Of a stretch of DNA of 64,000 bases, positions 1 to 8,472 are shown piece by piece (the first letter of the stretch is position 1; each line of letters begins with the position of its first letter). The translations under genes and the position numbers were made by a program. The notes beneath the pieces are model-generated. The model saw only the letters and a program-made list of their open reading frames with translations. It searched no databases and was not told where the DNA came from. The DNA lies in assembly GCA_019635715.1 (NCBI GenBank), contig JAHBYY010000002.1, positions 1-64,000 on the forward strand, written 5' to 3'. The DNA comes from Rhizobiaceae bacterium. Lineage in GTDB: Bacteria; Pseudomonadota; Alphaproteobacteria; Rhizobiales; Rhizobiaceae.

Positions 1-107
1 TCATGCATGTCGCTCGAAAGTGGGAACCGGTTTCGGGACAACGACATGCATCAAAACAAGAACTCAAAGCGCGTCGCCTGAGTCCGATTTGACGCGACGC
101 GCTTTAG
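1..107. repeat. Rhizobial intergenic palindromic repeat
   Basis: Two nested inverted repeats are visible. A 10-base arm (ATGCATGTCG at 3-12) pairs with CGACATGCAT at 42-51. A 12-base arm (AAAGCGCGTCGC at 66-77) pairs with its exact complement at 94-105. The stretch resembles a common Rhizobiaceae/Phyllobacteriaceae intergenic element that I know from memory. It lies downstream of the priA stop, so the second hairpin could also help end transcription. Nothing coding is seen in 108-288. Confidence 0.6.
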
Positions 108-288
108 GGGCCTGTGGACAGTCAGGGATTGGGCGCGGCGCGTGTCGGATTTCTCGCCCGGTTCGGCGTCGCGAAGCCTCGACGGGGGCAACCCCGCCGT
201 CGGCTCCGCTCCTGGAACCGGACGATTTCGCCTCATACCGCGCTCCAATCCATAACCGTCCACAGGGCCTAGGCAGGCCGCTCGGCTC

Positions 289-2469
289 TCAAAGAAAACT
301 CTGCGGGTCGATGTCGACCGCGACGCGCACGGTGCCGCGCGGCTTCGGCGAAGCTGCGAGCAGCGCTTTCAGATAGGCCTGCATGTCCGACCTGCGCCCG
401 CCATGCACGAGCAGCCGGAAGCGGTGCCGTCCGCCGACCAGCGCCAGCGGCGCCTCGGCCGGCCCGAGCACGGCGATGTCGACGGCCTGCGGCGCGGCGC
501 GGCGCAGCAGGCGGGCATGCGCCTCCGCGTCGGCGCGGGTCGCGGCGCTGACCACGATGCCCGCAAGGCGCCCGAACGGCGGCAGTTGCGTCCGTTCGCG
601 CTCCGCGATCTCACGTTGATAAAAGGCCTCCGAATCGCCGGACACCAGCGCGCGCATCACCGGATGATCCGGCTGGTAGGTCTGCAGCAGCCCGACGCTC
701 TTCTTGCCGGTACGCCCCGCGCGACCCGTCACCTGGCTCAGAAGCTGGAAGGTCCGTTCGGCGGCGCGCGGGTCGCCATTGGCAAGGCCGAGATCGGCGT
801 CGACCACGCCGACCAGCGTCATGTTCGGAAAATTGTGGCCCTTGGCGACCAGTTGCGTGCCGATGACGATGTCCGCCTCGCCCTTGGCGATCGCCTCCAG
901 TTCGAGGCGCAGGCGGCGCACCCCGCCCATCATGTCGGAGGACAGCACGATGGTGCGCGCCTGCGGGAAGCGCTCGACGACCTCCTCGGCGATACGCTCC
1001 ACGCCCGGCCCGCAGGCGACGAGGTGGTCGAACGTGCCGCATTCCGGACAGGCGTCCGGCCGCCGTTCATTGTGTCCGCAATGGTGGCAGACCAACTGGC
1101 CGCGAAACCGATGCTCGACCAGCCAGGCCGAGCAGTCGGGGCATTGGAAGCGATGGCCGCACACCCGGCACAGCGTCAGCGGCGCATAGCCGCGACGGTT
1201 GAGGAACAGCAGCGCCTGCTCGCCGCGACCGACCGTCGCCTCGACCGCGGCCAGCAGCGGCGGCGACAGGAAGCCGCCCCGCGCCGGCGGGCTGCGCCTG
1301 AGATCGATCGAGCGGATGTCCGGCAGCGCCGCCTCGGCGAAGCGGGTCCTTAGCGCGACGCGCCGATAGCGTGCCTGGTCGGCGTTGACCCGGCTCTCGA
1401 CCGAGGGCGTCGCCGAGGCGAGCACCACCGGAAAGCCGCCGATGCGGCCGCGCACCACAGCCATGTCGCGGGCATTGTAGAAGACGCGGTCCTCCTGCTT
1501 GTAGGCCGGGTCGTGCTCCTCGTCGACGACGATCAGCCCGAGATCCCGGAACGGCAGGAAAAGGGCGGAGCGTGCCCCCGCCACGACCTGGACCCTGCCC
1601 TCGGCCACCTGCCGCCAGACCCGCTCCCGCGTCCTCGGCGGCAGGTCGGAATGCCACTCGGCCGGCCTGGCGCCGAAGCGGTCGTGGAACCGGTCGAGGA
1701 ACGCCTGCGTCAATGCGATCTCGGGCAGCAGGATCAGCACCTGCCGGCCGGCCGCCACGGCCGCGGCGACGGCCTCGAAATAGACCTCGGTCTTGCCCGA
1801 GCCGGTGACGCCGTCGATCAGGCTCACCCCGAACCCGCCCGCCGATGCTGCCGCGCGAAGCTCCGCCCCGGCGGCCTGCTGCTCGTCGCTGAGGGCGGCG
1901 GCCCCGAACGATGGATCCGGCGCCGCCACGACCGGCGCGGGCGGGATCAGCGTCGGCTCGAACGCGCCCTGCGCGGCCAGTCCGTCGATCACCGCCGCCG
2001 ATACGCCCGCCGCATGCGCCAGCCCCGAACGCGTCCAGGCGAGGCCGTCGCGGGCGAGCCCCAGGACCCGCGCGCGCGCCTCCGTCATCCGCCCCGGATC
2101 GACGCCCGTATAGGTCAGGCCCGGGGTCCACGGCTCCGGATCGAAGGCTTCGGGAGCCCGCAGCATCATGCGCGCCACCAGTCCGGGCGGCGACAGCGTG
2201 TAGGCCGCCACCCAATCGACGAAGCGCCGCATCGGCTCGCCGACCGGCGGACAGTCGAAGACGTGGTCGATCGGCCGCAGTTTTGCCGGGTTCACCGATC
2301 CGCCGTCACCGTCCCAGACGACGCCTGCGACGAGGCGCGGCCCGAGCGGCACGCGCACGATCGAACCGGGTTCGACCGTCATGCCTTCCGGGACCGAATA
2401 GCTGTAGGGCGCGTCCGCCGGCATCGGCACCAGGACGGGCACCGGGCGGCCTCGCGAATCTGCTGTCAT
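289..2469 (-). CDS. priA: Primosomal protein N' (replication restart helicase PriA)
   Basis: This 726-residue protein is the 3'-to-5' superfamily 2 DNA helicase that recognises stalled forks and reloads the replisome. The N-terminal DNA-binding part (PVLVPMPADAPYSYSVPEG) is followed by Walker A DGVTGSGKTEVYF near residue 220 and the DEEH helicase box (VVDEEHDPAYKQ). An insert with eight cysteines in CxxC pairs (CRVCGHRFQCPDC, CHHCG, CPECG) binds two structural zincs. The helicase C-terminal motif GTQLVAKGHNFPNMTLVGVVDAD is also present in full. Length is normal for the family. An AAGG-type ribosome site precedes the ATG. The gene is divergent from the small aldolase at 2557, with an 87-base shared promoter region. 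Confidence 0.97.
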   Translation of the reverse strand: MTADSRGRPVPVLVPMPADAPYSYSVPEGMTVEPGSIVRVPLGPRLVAGVVWDGDGGSVNPAKLRPIDHVFDCPPVGEPMRRFVDWVAAYTLSPPGLVARMMLRAPEAFDPEPWTPGLTYTGVDPGRMTEARARVLGLARDGLAWTRSGLAHAAGVSAAVIDGLAAQGAFEPTLIPPAPVVAAPDPSFGAAALSDEQQAAGAELRAAASAGGFGVSLIDGVTGSGKTEVYFEAVAAAVAAGRQVLILLPEIALTQAFLDRFHDRFGARPAEWHSDLPPRTRERVWRQVAEGRVQVVAGARSALFLPFRDLGLIVVDEEHDPAYKQEDRVFYNARDMAVVRGRIGGFPVVLASATPSVESRVNADQARYRRVALRTRFAEAALPDIRSIDLRRSPPARGGFLSPPLLAAVEATVGRGEQALLFLNRRGYAPLTLCRVCGHRFQCPDCSAWLVEHRFRGQLVCHHCGHNERRPDACPECGTFDHLVACGPGVERIAEEVVERFPQARTIVLSSDMMGGVRRLRLELEAIAKGEADIVIGTQLVAKGHNFPNMTLVGVVDADLGLANGDPRAAERTFQLLSQVTGRAGRTGKKSVGLLQTYQPDHPVMRALVSGDSEAFYQREIAERERTQLPPFGRLAGIVVSAATRADAEAHARLLRRAAPQAVDIAVLGPAEAPLALVGGRHRFRLLVHGGRRSDMQAYLKALLAASPKPRGTVRVAVDIDPQSFL

Positions 2470-2556
2470 CGGACGTGACCTTGCCCGGACTTTCGTCTAA
2501 GGGGAAGCCGACCGGACGGCGTCGGGAACGCCGCCGCAAGCCTTGAGGAGACGCTC

Positions 2557-3213
2557 ATGAAATTCTTCGTAGACACCGCCGACGTGAAGGAAATCCGCGA
2601 GCTGAACGACCTCGGCCTGCTCGACGGCGTCACCACCAACCCGTCGCTGATCCTCAAGTCGGGCGGCAACATTTCGGAAGTCACCAAACAGATCTGCGAC
2701 ATCGTCGAGGGTCCGGTCTCCGCCGAGGTGGTGGCCACCGACTACAAGGACATGATGGCCGAAGCCAGGGTGCTCGCCAAGATCGCCGACAATGTCTGCA
2801 TCAAGGTGCCGCTGACGCTCGACGGCCTCAAGGCCTGCAAGACCATCCGCACCGAGATGAACCGCCAGGTCAACGTCACGCTGTGCTTCTCGGCCAACCA
2901 GGCGCTGCTCGCCGCCAAGGCCGGCGCGACCTTCATCTCGCCCTTCGTCGGCCGCATCGACGACACCGGCTCGGACGGCATGGAGCTGATCGCCGAGATC
3001 AAGCAGATCTACGACAACTACGATTTCGACACCGAGATCCTGACCGCCTCGGTGCGCACCGTCAATCACGTCAAGCAGGCCGCGCTGATCGGCGCGCATG
3101 TCGTGACCGCACCGCCTGCGACGCTGAAGGCGCTGGTCAAGCATCCGCTCACCGACAAGGGCCTGGAGCAGTTCCTCGCCGACTGGGCCAAGACCGGCCA
3201 GAAGATCGGCTGA
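2557..3213 (+). CDS. fsa: Transaldolase / fructose-6-phosphate aldolase (small TalC type)
   Basis: This 218-residue protein belongs to the short, decameric transaldolase subfamily. The members cleave or form fructose 6-phosphate or transfer dihydroxyacetone units in the non-oxidative pentose phosphate pathway. The TTNPS signature lies near residues 26-30. The Schiff-base lysine is Lys-83 in CIKVPLT, and the C-terminal [22 protein letters not shown] block is typical. TalC transaldolase and FSA activities cannot be separated from sequence alone. A strong GGAG ribosome site precedes ATG. The gene follows priA divergently, a pairing common in Rhizobiales. Confidence 0.93.
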   Translation: MKFFVDTADVKEIRELNDLGLLDGVTTNPSLILKSGGNISEVTKQICDIVEGPVSAEVVATDYKDMMAEARVLAKIADNVCIKVPLTLDGLKACKTIRTEMNRQVNVTLCFSANQALLAAKAGATFISPFVGRIDDTGSDGMELIAEIKQIYDNYDFDTEILTASVRTVNHVKQAALIGAHVVTAPPATLKALVKHPLTDKGLEQFLADWAKTGQKIG

Positions 3214-3230
3214 TCCGCGACCATCTTTCC

Positions 3231-3262
3231 GACGGCGCTGCGCAGCGATGCGCCGCGCCGTC
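3231..3262 (+). terminator. Probable terminator after the aldolase gene
   Basis: GACGGCGC at 3231-3238 pairs exactly with GCGCCGTC at 3255-3262, followed by TTGCTTT. It lies 18 bases past the aldolase stop and just before the convergent oxidoreductase stop at 3273, so it could serve both genes. Confidence 0.5.
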
Positions 3263-3272
3263 TTGCTTTCGG

Positions 3273-4712
3273 CTACTGCCGCGGCTCCCCCGAAATGTTG
3301 GCCTTTGACGGCGTGACCCCCGACGGCGCAAGACCGGCGAGCCATGCGGTCAGCGGCCCCGGCTTGCGCTTTGCATGCTCGAGTTCGTCACGCCGTCGCA
3401 CCGCGCCGCGCACGAAATGCGCCCCGACGAAACGCAGCGGCTCCGGCGGGAAGCCGCGTGTCACCGGCCGCACCAGCGCGCTGCCCGCCCATTCGTCGGC
3501 GATGCCGAGGGCGAGCGCGGAGAGAATGCGGCCGCCGATAAAACTCATGCCGATGCCGTTGCCGGAAAAGCCGTAGCCGTAGAGCACGTTCGGGCTGGCC
3601 GGCAGCGCGCCGAACAGCGGCAGGCCGCTCGCCGTTCGGTCGATCGGCCCATTCCACGACCCTTCCTCCGGGAAGTCGGCCAGCGCCGGATGCCCGGCCC
3701 GCAAGGCTCGGCGCATGTCGCCGAGGCGCGGCGAGGGTCGGTGGAAGCGCGCATCGATCACGCCGCCGAAGCCGATATGGCCGCCGGTGACGCCGACCAC
3801 CAGGCGATCGTCGCGCGTCACCCGCCAGCCGGAGACGAAGACGCGCGAATCGATCATCAGCGGGCCGCGCCGGTAGCCGGCCTTGTCCAGCATCTCCGGC
3901 ATCGGCTTCGACGCGGCGTCGTCGCTGGAGATGATGAACAGTGCCGGCGCCAGTTCGGGCACCGCCGCCGACCAGGCATTGATGGCGAGCACCAGCCTGC
4001 CGGCCCGCACGCGTCCGCGCTCCGTCTCGACGACCGGATCGCCGCGCCGCGAAAAGCGCCGCATCGCGGTCTTCTCATAAATGCGAACGCCATTCTTCAG
4101 CGCCACCCGGCGCAGGCCGCGCACCAGATGGCCCGGCTGCACCGTCGCCGCCGAAGGATCGAAGGCGCCGGCCAGATGGCCGGGCGACCCGGTCATCGCG
4201 GCGATATCGTCGCGCGTCACCCGGCGCGCCGGCTCGTAGCCGTGGCGGGCGAGCTTGTTCAGCGCGTCGTCCCAGGCGCCGGACTGCGCCTCGCAGGTCG
4301 CCCCCCACACCCAGCCGACGCGATCAAGCCAGGCGTCGATCCCGTTGTCTGCGCAGAACGCCGCGATCCCATCGATCGCCTCGGCCGACTGGCGGATGAT
4401 GCGCAACGCCTCCTCCTCGCCGCGCAGCGCCGCCAGCGCCGAGAATTTCGTCCAGGCCGACAGCAGCATGCCGGAGTTGCGGCCGCTCGGGCCGCCGCCG
4501 CAGATGTCCTTCTCGAGGATGACGACATCGAGCGACGGCCTGTGCTCCTTGAGGCGGATTGCCGTCCAGAGACCGAGGAACCCGCCGCCGACGATGCAGA
4601 CATCGGCAGTGGTCTCGCCGTCGAGCGGTGGCTGGAGGTCGGCTTCCTGGGCGAGCGCCTGCTTGAGCCAATGGCTGCGCCAGGCAATGTCCTCTTCGGA
4701 GATCCTCGCCAT
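3273..4712 (-). CDS. FAD-dependent amine/amino acid oxidoreductase (DAO/OrdL-PuuB type)
   Basis: This 479-residue flavoprotein has the dinucleotide-binding motif VGGGFLG at about residues 41-47. The RNSG motif that follows (GGGPSGRNSGML) is typical of the D-amino acid oxidase-fold family including gamma-glutamylputrescine oxidase. The C-terminal FAD motif YGYGFSGNGIGMSFIGGRIL is intact. Such enzymes oxidise a C-N bond using FAD; the substrate is not evident. I chose the ATG at 4712 (MARISEEDIAW) because upstream in-frame codons encode no family sequence. The gene is divergent from the beta-transaminase-like gene across a palindrome-rich gap, so the two are probably co-regulated by the GntR protein at 6203. 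A role in the same amine or beta-amino acid pathway is inferred. Confidence 0.85.
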   Translation of the reverse strand: MARISEEDIAWRSHWLKQALAQEADLQPPLDGETTADVCIVGGGFLGLWTAIRLKEHRPSLDVVILEKDICGGGPSGRNSGMLLSAWTKFSALAALRGEEEALRIIRQSAEAIDGIAAFCADNGIDAWLDRVGWVWGATCEAQSGAWDDALNKLARHGYEPARRVTRDDIAAMTGSPGHLAGAFDPSAATVQPGHLVRGLRRVALKNGVRIYEKTAMRRFSRRGDPVVETERGRVRAGRLVLAINAWSAAVPELAPALFIISSDDAASKPMPEMLDKAGYRRGPLMIDSRVFVSGWRVTRDDRLVVGVTGGHIGFGGVIDARFHRPSPRLGDMRRALRAGHPALADFPEEGSWNGPIDRTASGLPLFGALPASPNVLYGYGFSGNGIGMSFIGGRILSALALGIADEWAGSALVRPVTRGFPPEPLRFVGAHFVRGAVRRRDELEHAKRKPGPLTAWLAGLAPSGVTPSKANISGEPRQ

Positions 4713-4772
4713 CCGCTCGCTCCCTACCGCATCAAGGACCGAAATCGCCACACCCTCGACGTGGACCATCAG

Positions 4773-4789
4773 ATTTGATCAAATTTGAT
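4773..4789. promoter_or_regulatory. Overlapping palindromic operator candidate
   Basis: Two perfect overlapping 12-base palindromes, ATTTGATCAAAT (4773-4784) and ATCAAATTTGAT (4778-4789), lie in the divergent gap between the FAD oxidoreductase and aminotransferase genes. FCD-type GntR regulators bind short AT-rich palindromes of this kind, and such a regulator is encoded at 6203. The assignment is inference from position and symmetry. Confidence 0.55.
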
Positions 4790-4801
4790 ACCACACCGGA
4801 G

Positions 4802-4812
4802 TTGATAATCAA
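4802..4812. promoter_or_regulatory. Second operator half-site candidate
   Basis: TTGATAATCAA is an 11-base palindrome around a central A. It shares the TTGAT core with the sites at 4773-4789 and 4859-4870. The spacing suggests an array of related regulator sites across the divergent promoter region. Confidence 0.4.
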
Positions 4813-4858
4813 TGGGAACTCCGCCTATCGTCCGCAAGCAAGGCTGAGTACAATCTGG

Positions 4859-4870
4859 ATTTGATCGAAT
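4859..4870. promoter_or_regulatory. Operator-like site overlapping the aminotransferase start
   Basis: ATTTGATCGAAT differs by one base from the palindrome at 4773-4784 and runs into the ATG at 4869. A TACAAT -10-like hexamer at 4849-4854 lies only 14 bases before the start, and no Shine-Dalgarno sequence is visible. The message may therefore be leaderless, with a repressor directly covering the start. Confidence 0.4.
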
Positions 4871-6203
4871 GAATGCACCCGCCGCCGACCTGCGTCGAAA
4901 TTCGGAACTCGACGAAGTCCTCGCCGATGCAAGGCAGCGCTTCACCGACAGGAATCCGCGGAGCTTCGCCCGCCACACCGAGGCGGCGGGCTACCTGCCG
5001 GGCGGCAACACGCGCGCCGTGCTGTGGTACAGGCCATTCCCGCTGACGCTCGTCTCGGGCGATGGCTGCCGCGTCACCGATCTCGACGGTCACAGCTATG
5101 TCGACCTCGTCTCCGAATACAGCGCCGGCCTCTACGGCCATTCCGACCCGCTGATCGCCGCCGCGCTGATCGAGGCGGTGAAGGGCGGCGTGCTGCTCGG
5201 CGCGCCGAACCGCTACGAGGCGCGCTATGCCGAGGCGATCGTCGAGCGCTTCCCGGCGATCGAGCGGGTGCGCTTCTGCAACTCCGGCACGGAAGCCAAT
5301 ATCATGGCGCTGTCGGCGGCCCGCGCCGTGACCGGCCGCTCGAAGATCATCGCCATGACCGAGGGCTACCATGGCGGCGTGCTGACCTTCGCGCATGGCG
5401 GGTCGGAGCTGAACCTGCCCTTCCCCTTCGTCTTCGCCACCTACAACGATATCGCCGGCACCGAGGCGCTGGTCCGCGAGCACGCGGCCGACCTTGCCGC
5501 CGTCATCCTCGAGCCGATGATGGGCGGCGGCGGCTGCATCCCGGCAAGCCGCGACTTCCTCGCCATGCTGCGGCGCGTTACGCAGGAGACCGGCGCCATC
5601 CTGATCTTCGACGAGGTGATGACGTCGCGCCTCGCCTATCGCGGCCTGCATGGCGTCCACGGCATCAACCCGGACATGGTGACGCTCGGCAAATATCTCG
5701 GCGGCGGCGCCAGCTTCGGCGGCTTCGGCGGGCGCGCCGACATCCTCGACCGCTTCGACCCGGCCTCGCCGAAAGCGTTCTCCCACGGCGGCACCTTCAA
5801 CAACAACATCCTGTCGATGACGGCGGGCTTCACCGGCTTCACCCAGGTGCTGACCGAGGAGGCGAGCAAGCGCGTCAACGACACGGGCGACTACCTTCGC
5901 GACGGCCTCAATGCGGCGATCGGGCGGCGCGGGGTGGCGGCGACGGTGCTCGGCCGGGGCTCGCTGATGAACATCCATTTCGTACCCGGCCCGGTCGACA
6001 CGCCGGCGCCGCTGGACCGGCAGGATCCCCGCCTGCTGGCGCTCTACCACGTCGAGATGATGCTGCGCGGCTACCACACGACGCCGCGCGGCATGCTGGC
6101 CCTGTCGCTGCCCTTCACCCGTCAGGACGCCGACGGCTTCATCGAGGCGTTCGACGACTTCCTGTCGGTGCATCGCGCGCTGCTGCCCGGCCGGGCCGCC
6201 TGA
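4869..6203 (+). CDS. Class III aminotransferase, beta-transaminase-like (GSAM-fold)
   Basis: This 444-residue PLP enzyme of fold type I has the cofactor motifs NSGTEANIMAL (139-149) and FDEVMTSR (247-254), and the Schiff-base lysine Lys-275 in TLGKYLGGG. It looks like a glutamate-1-semialdehyde aminomutase, but its details match the beta-phenylalanine aminotransferases of Variovorax and Mesorhizobium as I remember them. The shared details are LPGGNTRAVLWYRPFPLT near residues 43-60, with Arg-49, and TTPRGMLALSLP with Arg-407; both arginines are thought to bind substrate carboxylates in that group. A true HemL is unlikely given the catabolic neighbours. The stop codon overlaps the GntR gene start (TGATG), and BKACE and thioesterase genes follow. 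The predicted reaction is beta-amino acid to beta-keto acid. Confidence 0.85.
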   Translation: MNAPAADLRRNSELDEVLADARQRFTDRNPRSFARHTEAAGYLPGGNTRAVLWYRPFPLTLVSGDGCRVTDLDGHSYVDLVSEYSAGLYGHSDPLIAAALIEAVKGGVLLGAPNRYEARYAEAIVERFPAIERVRFCNSGTEANIMALSAARAVTGRSKIIAMTEGYHGGVLTFAHGGSELNLPFPFVFATYNDIAGTEALVREHAADLAAVILEPMMGGGGCIPASRDFLAMLRRVTQETGAILIFDEVMTSRLAYRGLHGVHGINPDMVTLGKYLGGGASFGGFGGRADILDRFDPASPKAFSHGGTFNNNILSMTAGFTGFTQVLTEEASKRVNDTGDYLRDGLNAAIGRRGVAATVLGRGSLMNIHFVPGPVDTPAPLDRQDPRLLALYHVEMMLRGYHTTPRGMLALSLPFTRQDADGFIEAFDDFLSVHRALLPGRAA

Positions 6204-6958
6204 TGGCGCGAAGCGCACGCATCGACGCCGGTGAGACGCCCGCCGGCACGGCGCATGCGCGCGTCCATGCGGCGCTGCGCCAGGCCCTGATGAACGGCGA
6301 TTTCCTGCCCGGCCAGCGCATCGTCGTGCGCGAGATCGCCGAACGCTTCGAGACCTCGGCCATGCCTGTCCGCGAGGCGTTGCGGCAGTTGGTCAGCGAC
6401 GAGGCGCTGTTCGATCATCCGAATCGCGGCGTCATCGTGCCCGAGGCTACCGTCGAGGTGATCTCGGATCTGGTCAGGGTCCGCTGCTCCATCGAGGGTG
6501 CCGCCACCGAATGGGCGGCGGCGACGATCGACGAGACCGAACTGGCCGAGATCGCGACCATCGATCGCCACATGCGCGCCTGCACGGCGCGTCATGACGC
6601 GGCGGATTATCTGACGCTGAACCGGCGCTTCCATTTCTCCGTCTACCGGGCGGCGCGGTCGCCGGTGCTGCAGCCGATCATCGAGCGCCTGTGGCTGCGT
6701 GCCGGTCCGTGGCTGAACATCATGCGCGACGAGGCGACGCTGGGCCTCGGCCTCGACCATCATGCCGAGATCATGGACGCGCTGCGAAGGGGCGACGGCG
6801 TTCGCGCCAGGCGGGCCCTTATCGCCGACATCACCGACGCCGCCGACATCATGCTGCGCGCCGCGAGCAAGCCGCGCGAGCCGGCGCGGCCGAGGCCGCG
6901 CGTGACGCTCGTCGGCACGGCGGGCGCGGCGAAGACCGCGCAGAGGCGCCAGAGTTGA
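6203..6958 (+). CDS. GntR family regulator, FCD (FadR) subfamily
   Basis: This 251-residue protein has an N-terminal winged helix (HARVHAALRQALMNGDFLPGQRI, then ETSAMPVREALRQL) and an FCD ligand-binding domain. The metal-binding residues expected in that fold are visible in LNRRFHFSVYRA and DHHAEIMDALRRGD. Translation starts at the ATG overlapping the aminotransferase stop, so it is translationally coupled inside the operon. It probably represses its own operon and the divergent oxidoreductase through the TTGATCAA-type palindromes at 4773-4870. The effector is likely a pathway acid or amino acid. Confidence 0.9.
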   Translation: MARSARIDAGETPAGTAHARVHAALRQALMNGDFLPGQRIVVREIAERFETSAMPVREALRQLVSDEALFDHPNRGVIVPEATVEVISDLVRVRCSIEGAATEWAAATIDETELAEIATIDRHMRACTARHDAADYLTLNRRFHFSVYRAARSPVLQPIIERLWLRAGPWLNIMRDEATLGLGLDHHAEIMDALRRGDGVRARRALIADITDAADIMLRAASKPREPARPRPRVTLVGTAGAAKTAQRRQS

Positions 6959-6975
6959 ACCCGGGAGGAGGCACC

Positions 6976-7911
6976 GTGAAAAAATCGTCGAAAGTGATCG
7001 TCACCTGTGCGGTTACCGGATCCATCCACACCCCGACAATGAGCCCCTATCTGCCGGTGACGCCCAACGAGATCGTCGAGGCGGCGGTCGGGGCGGCGGA
7101 AGCCGGCGCCTCGATCATCCACCTGCACGCGCGCGACCCGCAGACGGGCAAGCCCTCCCCCGATGCGCGCCTGTTCATGGATTTCCTGCCGCGCATCAAG
7201 CAGCAGACCGACGCGGTGATGAACATCTCGACCGGCGGCGGCCTGAAGATGACGCTCGACGAGCGCCTCGAGGCCGCGCACGCCGCCAGGCCGGAGCTTT
7301 GCTCTCTCAACATGGGTTCGATGAACTTCGTTCTCAGCCAGATCGTGCCGAAATACAGCGAATGGAAGCACGACTGGGAGAAGGACTATCTGGAAGGCAC
7401 CAGGCGCGGCATCGTCTCCAATACGTTCGAGCAGATCGAGCGCATCATCGTCGAGGTCGGAAATGCCTACGGCACCCGCTTCGAGTTCGAGTGCTACGAT
7501 GTCAGCCACCTCTACACGCTGGCGCATTTCCTCGACCGCAAGCTGCTCAAGCCGCCGCTGTTCGTCCAGACCATCTTCGGCCTGCTCGGCGGCATCGGCG
7601 CCGATCCGGAAGACCTGCTGCACATGCGCCGCACCGCGGAGCGCCTGTTCGGCGACGATTTCCTGTGGTCGATCCTCGCGGCCGGCAGGCACCAGATGGG
7701 TCTCTGCACCATGGGCGCCATCATGGGCGGCAATGTCCGCGTCGGGCTGGAAGACAGCCTCTATCTCGGCAAGGGCACGCTGGCGAGGAGCAATGCCGAG
7801 CAGGTGACCAAGATCCGCCGCATCCTCGCCGATCTGTCGATGGACGTCGCCACGCCCGAAGAGGCGCGAAGCCTGCTCGACCTGAAGGGCGGCAACGAGG
7901 TGGCCTTCTGA
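6976..7911 (+). CDS. 3-keto-5-aminohexanoate cleavage family enzyme (BKACE)
   Basis: This 311-residue member of the BKACE (formerly DUF849) family condenses a beta-keto acid with acetyl-CoA, giving acetoacetate and a new acyl-CoA. The zinc ligands are seen in IIHLHARDP (His-49 and His-51), and the family motifs MNISTGGG and NMGSMNF are present. The length fits the long subgroup that includes dehydrocarnitine cleavage enzyme. No carnitine dehydrogenase is nearby, but a beta-transaminase-like gene is, so the likely substrate is a beta-keto acid made by transamination. The start is GTG at 6976, preceded by GGGAGGAGG. Its stop overlaps the next ATG (TGATG). Confidence 0.92.
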   Translation: MKKSSKVIVTCAVTGSIHTPTMSPYLPVTPNEIVEAAVGAAEAGASIIHLHARDPQTGKPSPDARLFMDFLPRIKQQTDAVMNISTGGGLKMTLDERLEAAHAARPELCSLNMGSMNFVLSQIVPKYSEWKHDWEKDYLEGTRRGIVSNTFEQIERIIVEVGNAYGTRFEFECYDVSHLYTLAHFLDRKLLKPPLFVQTIFGLLGGIGADPEDLLHMRRTAERLFGDDFLWSILAAGRHQMGLCTMGAIMGGNVRVGLEDSLYLGKGTLARSNAEQVTKIRRILADLSMDVATPEEARSLLDLKGGNEVAF

Positions 7912-8318
7912 TGCCGGGTCCCGTCGTCACCTTCCTGGGCGTGGCGCATCCCTGGCAGTGCGACACGATGGGCCACATGAACGTCCGCCACTACGCGGCA
8001 ATGTTCGACGACGCCAGCTTCCAGTTGCTCGGCCAGTTGGCTGGTCCGGATGCAGAGGGCAAGGGCTGGGCCGACATTCGCTGCGAGATCGACTACGTGC
8101 ACGAAACGCGCGCCGGAACCCTGCTGACCATCGTCTCGCATGTCGAGAAGCTGGGACGATCTTCGCTCACCTACGCCCACGAGATGCGCGGCACGGTCGA
8201 CGGCGCGATCCACGCCCGGGCGCGCGTCGTCTCGGTGCGCTTCGACCTTGTTGCGCGGACGAAGATGGACATCGAGGAGGAGATCAGGACGCGGGCGACG
8301 CAGGTCGGCAGCACCTGA
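7911..8318 (+). CDS. Acyl-CoA thioesterase (4HBT hotdog fold)
   Basis: This 135-residue single hotdog-domain protein has the 4HBT signature in its first 35 residues (HPWQCDTMGHMNVRHYAAMFDDA), where the Asp before MGHMN is the usual catalytic residue. It overlaps the BKACE stop by one base. In carnitine catabolism a BKACE product (betainyl-CoA) is hydrolysed by a thioesterase of this type. By analogy this enzyme should hydrolyse the acyl-CoA released here, recycling CoA. The real acyl group is unknown. Confidence 0.88.
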   Translation: MPGPVVTFLGVAHPWQCDTMGHMNVRHYAAMFDDASFQLLGQLAGPDAEGKGWADIRCEIDYVHETRAGTLLTIVSHVEKLGRSSLTYAHEMRGTVDGAIHARARVVSVRFDLVARTKMDIEEEIRTRATQVGST

Positions 8319-8322
8319 CCCC

Positions 8323-8472
8323 TTAAGCCTTTGGCGATGGCCAGGCGGTGCGACGCTCGTAGTCGGCATGCCATAGGAGCTCCGGAGCAACTTTGTGGTT
8401 GGGCAGTGAGGCAAGGACAAGCTGCACGTCTTGGGGCGCTGCCAAACCTATCTGCGATCGACCCTTTCGAGG
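8323..8472 (-). pseudogene. In-frame 49-codon remnant after hicB
   Basis: Directly after the hicB stop, and in the same frame, 49 sense codons run without interruption to a TAA at 8323-8325. They read with protein-like composition (for example VQLVLASLPNHKVAPELLWHADYERR). There is no good start codon or ribosome site. It may be the tail of an unrelated gene truncated when hicBA arrived, or a lost C-terminal extension of hicB. I do not recognise the family. Confidence 0.3.

Noticed and set aside
108-288. Small protein on either strand before priA
   Set aside because: The readings are low-complexity and Arg/Pro-rich without ribosome sites; the segment holds only a repeat and spacer.
4869-6203. 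Glutamate-1-semialdehyde aminomutase (hemL) for haem synthesis
   Set aside because: Alphaproteobacteria generally make aminolevulinate by HemA condensation. The carboxylate-binding motifs and the catabolic neighbours fit a beta-transaminase better.
6976-8318. Carnitine degradation operon
   Set aside because: BKACE and thioesterase would fit, but L-carnitine dehydrogenase is absent and an aminotransferase is present instead.
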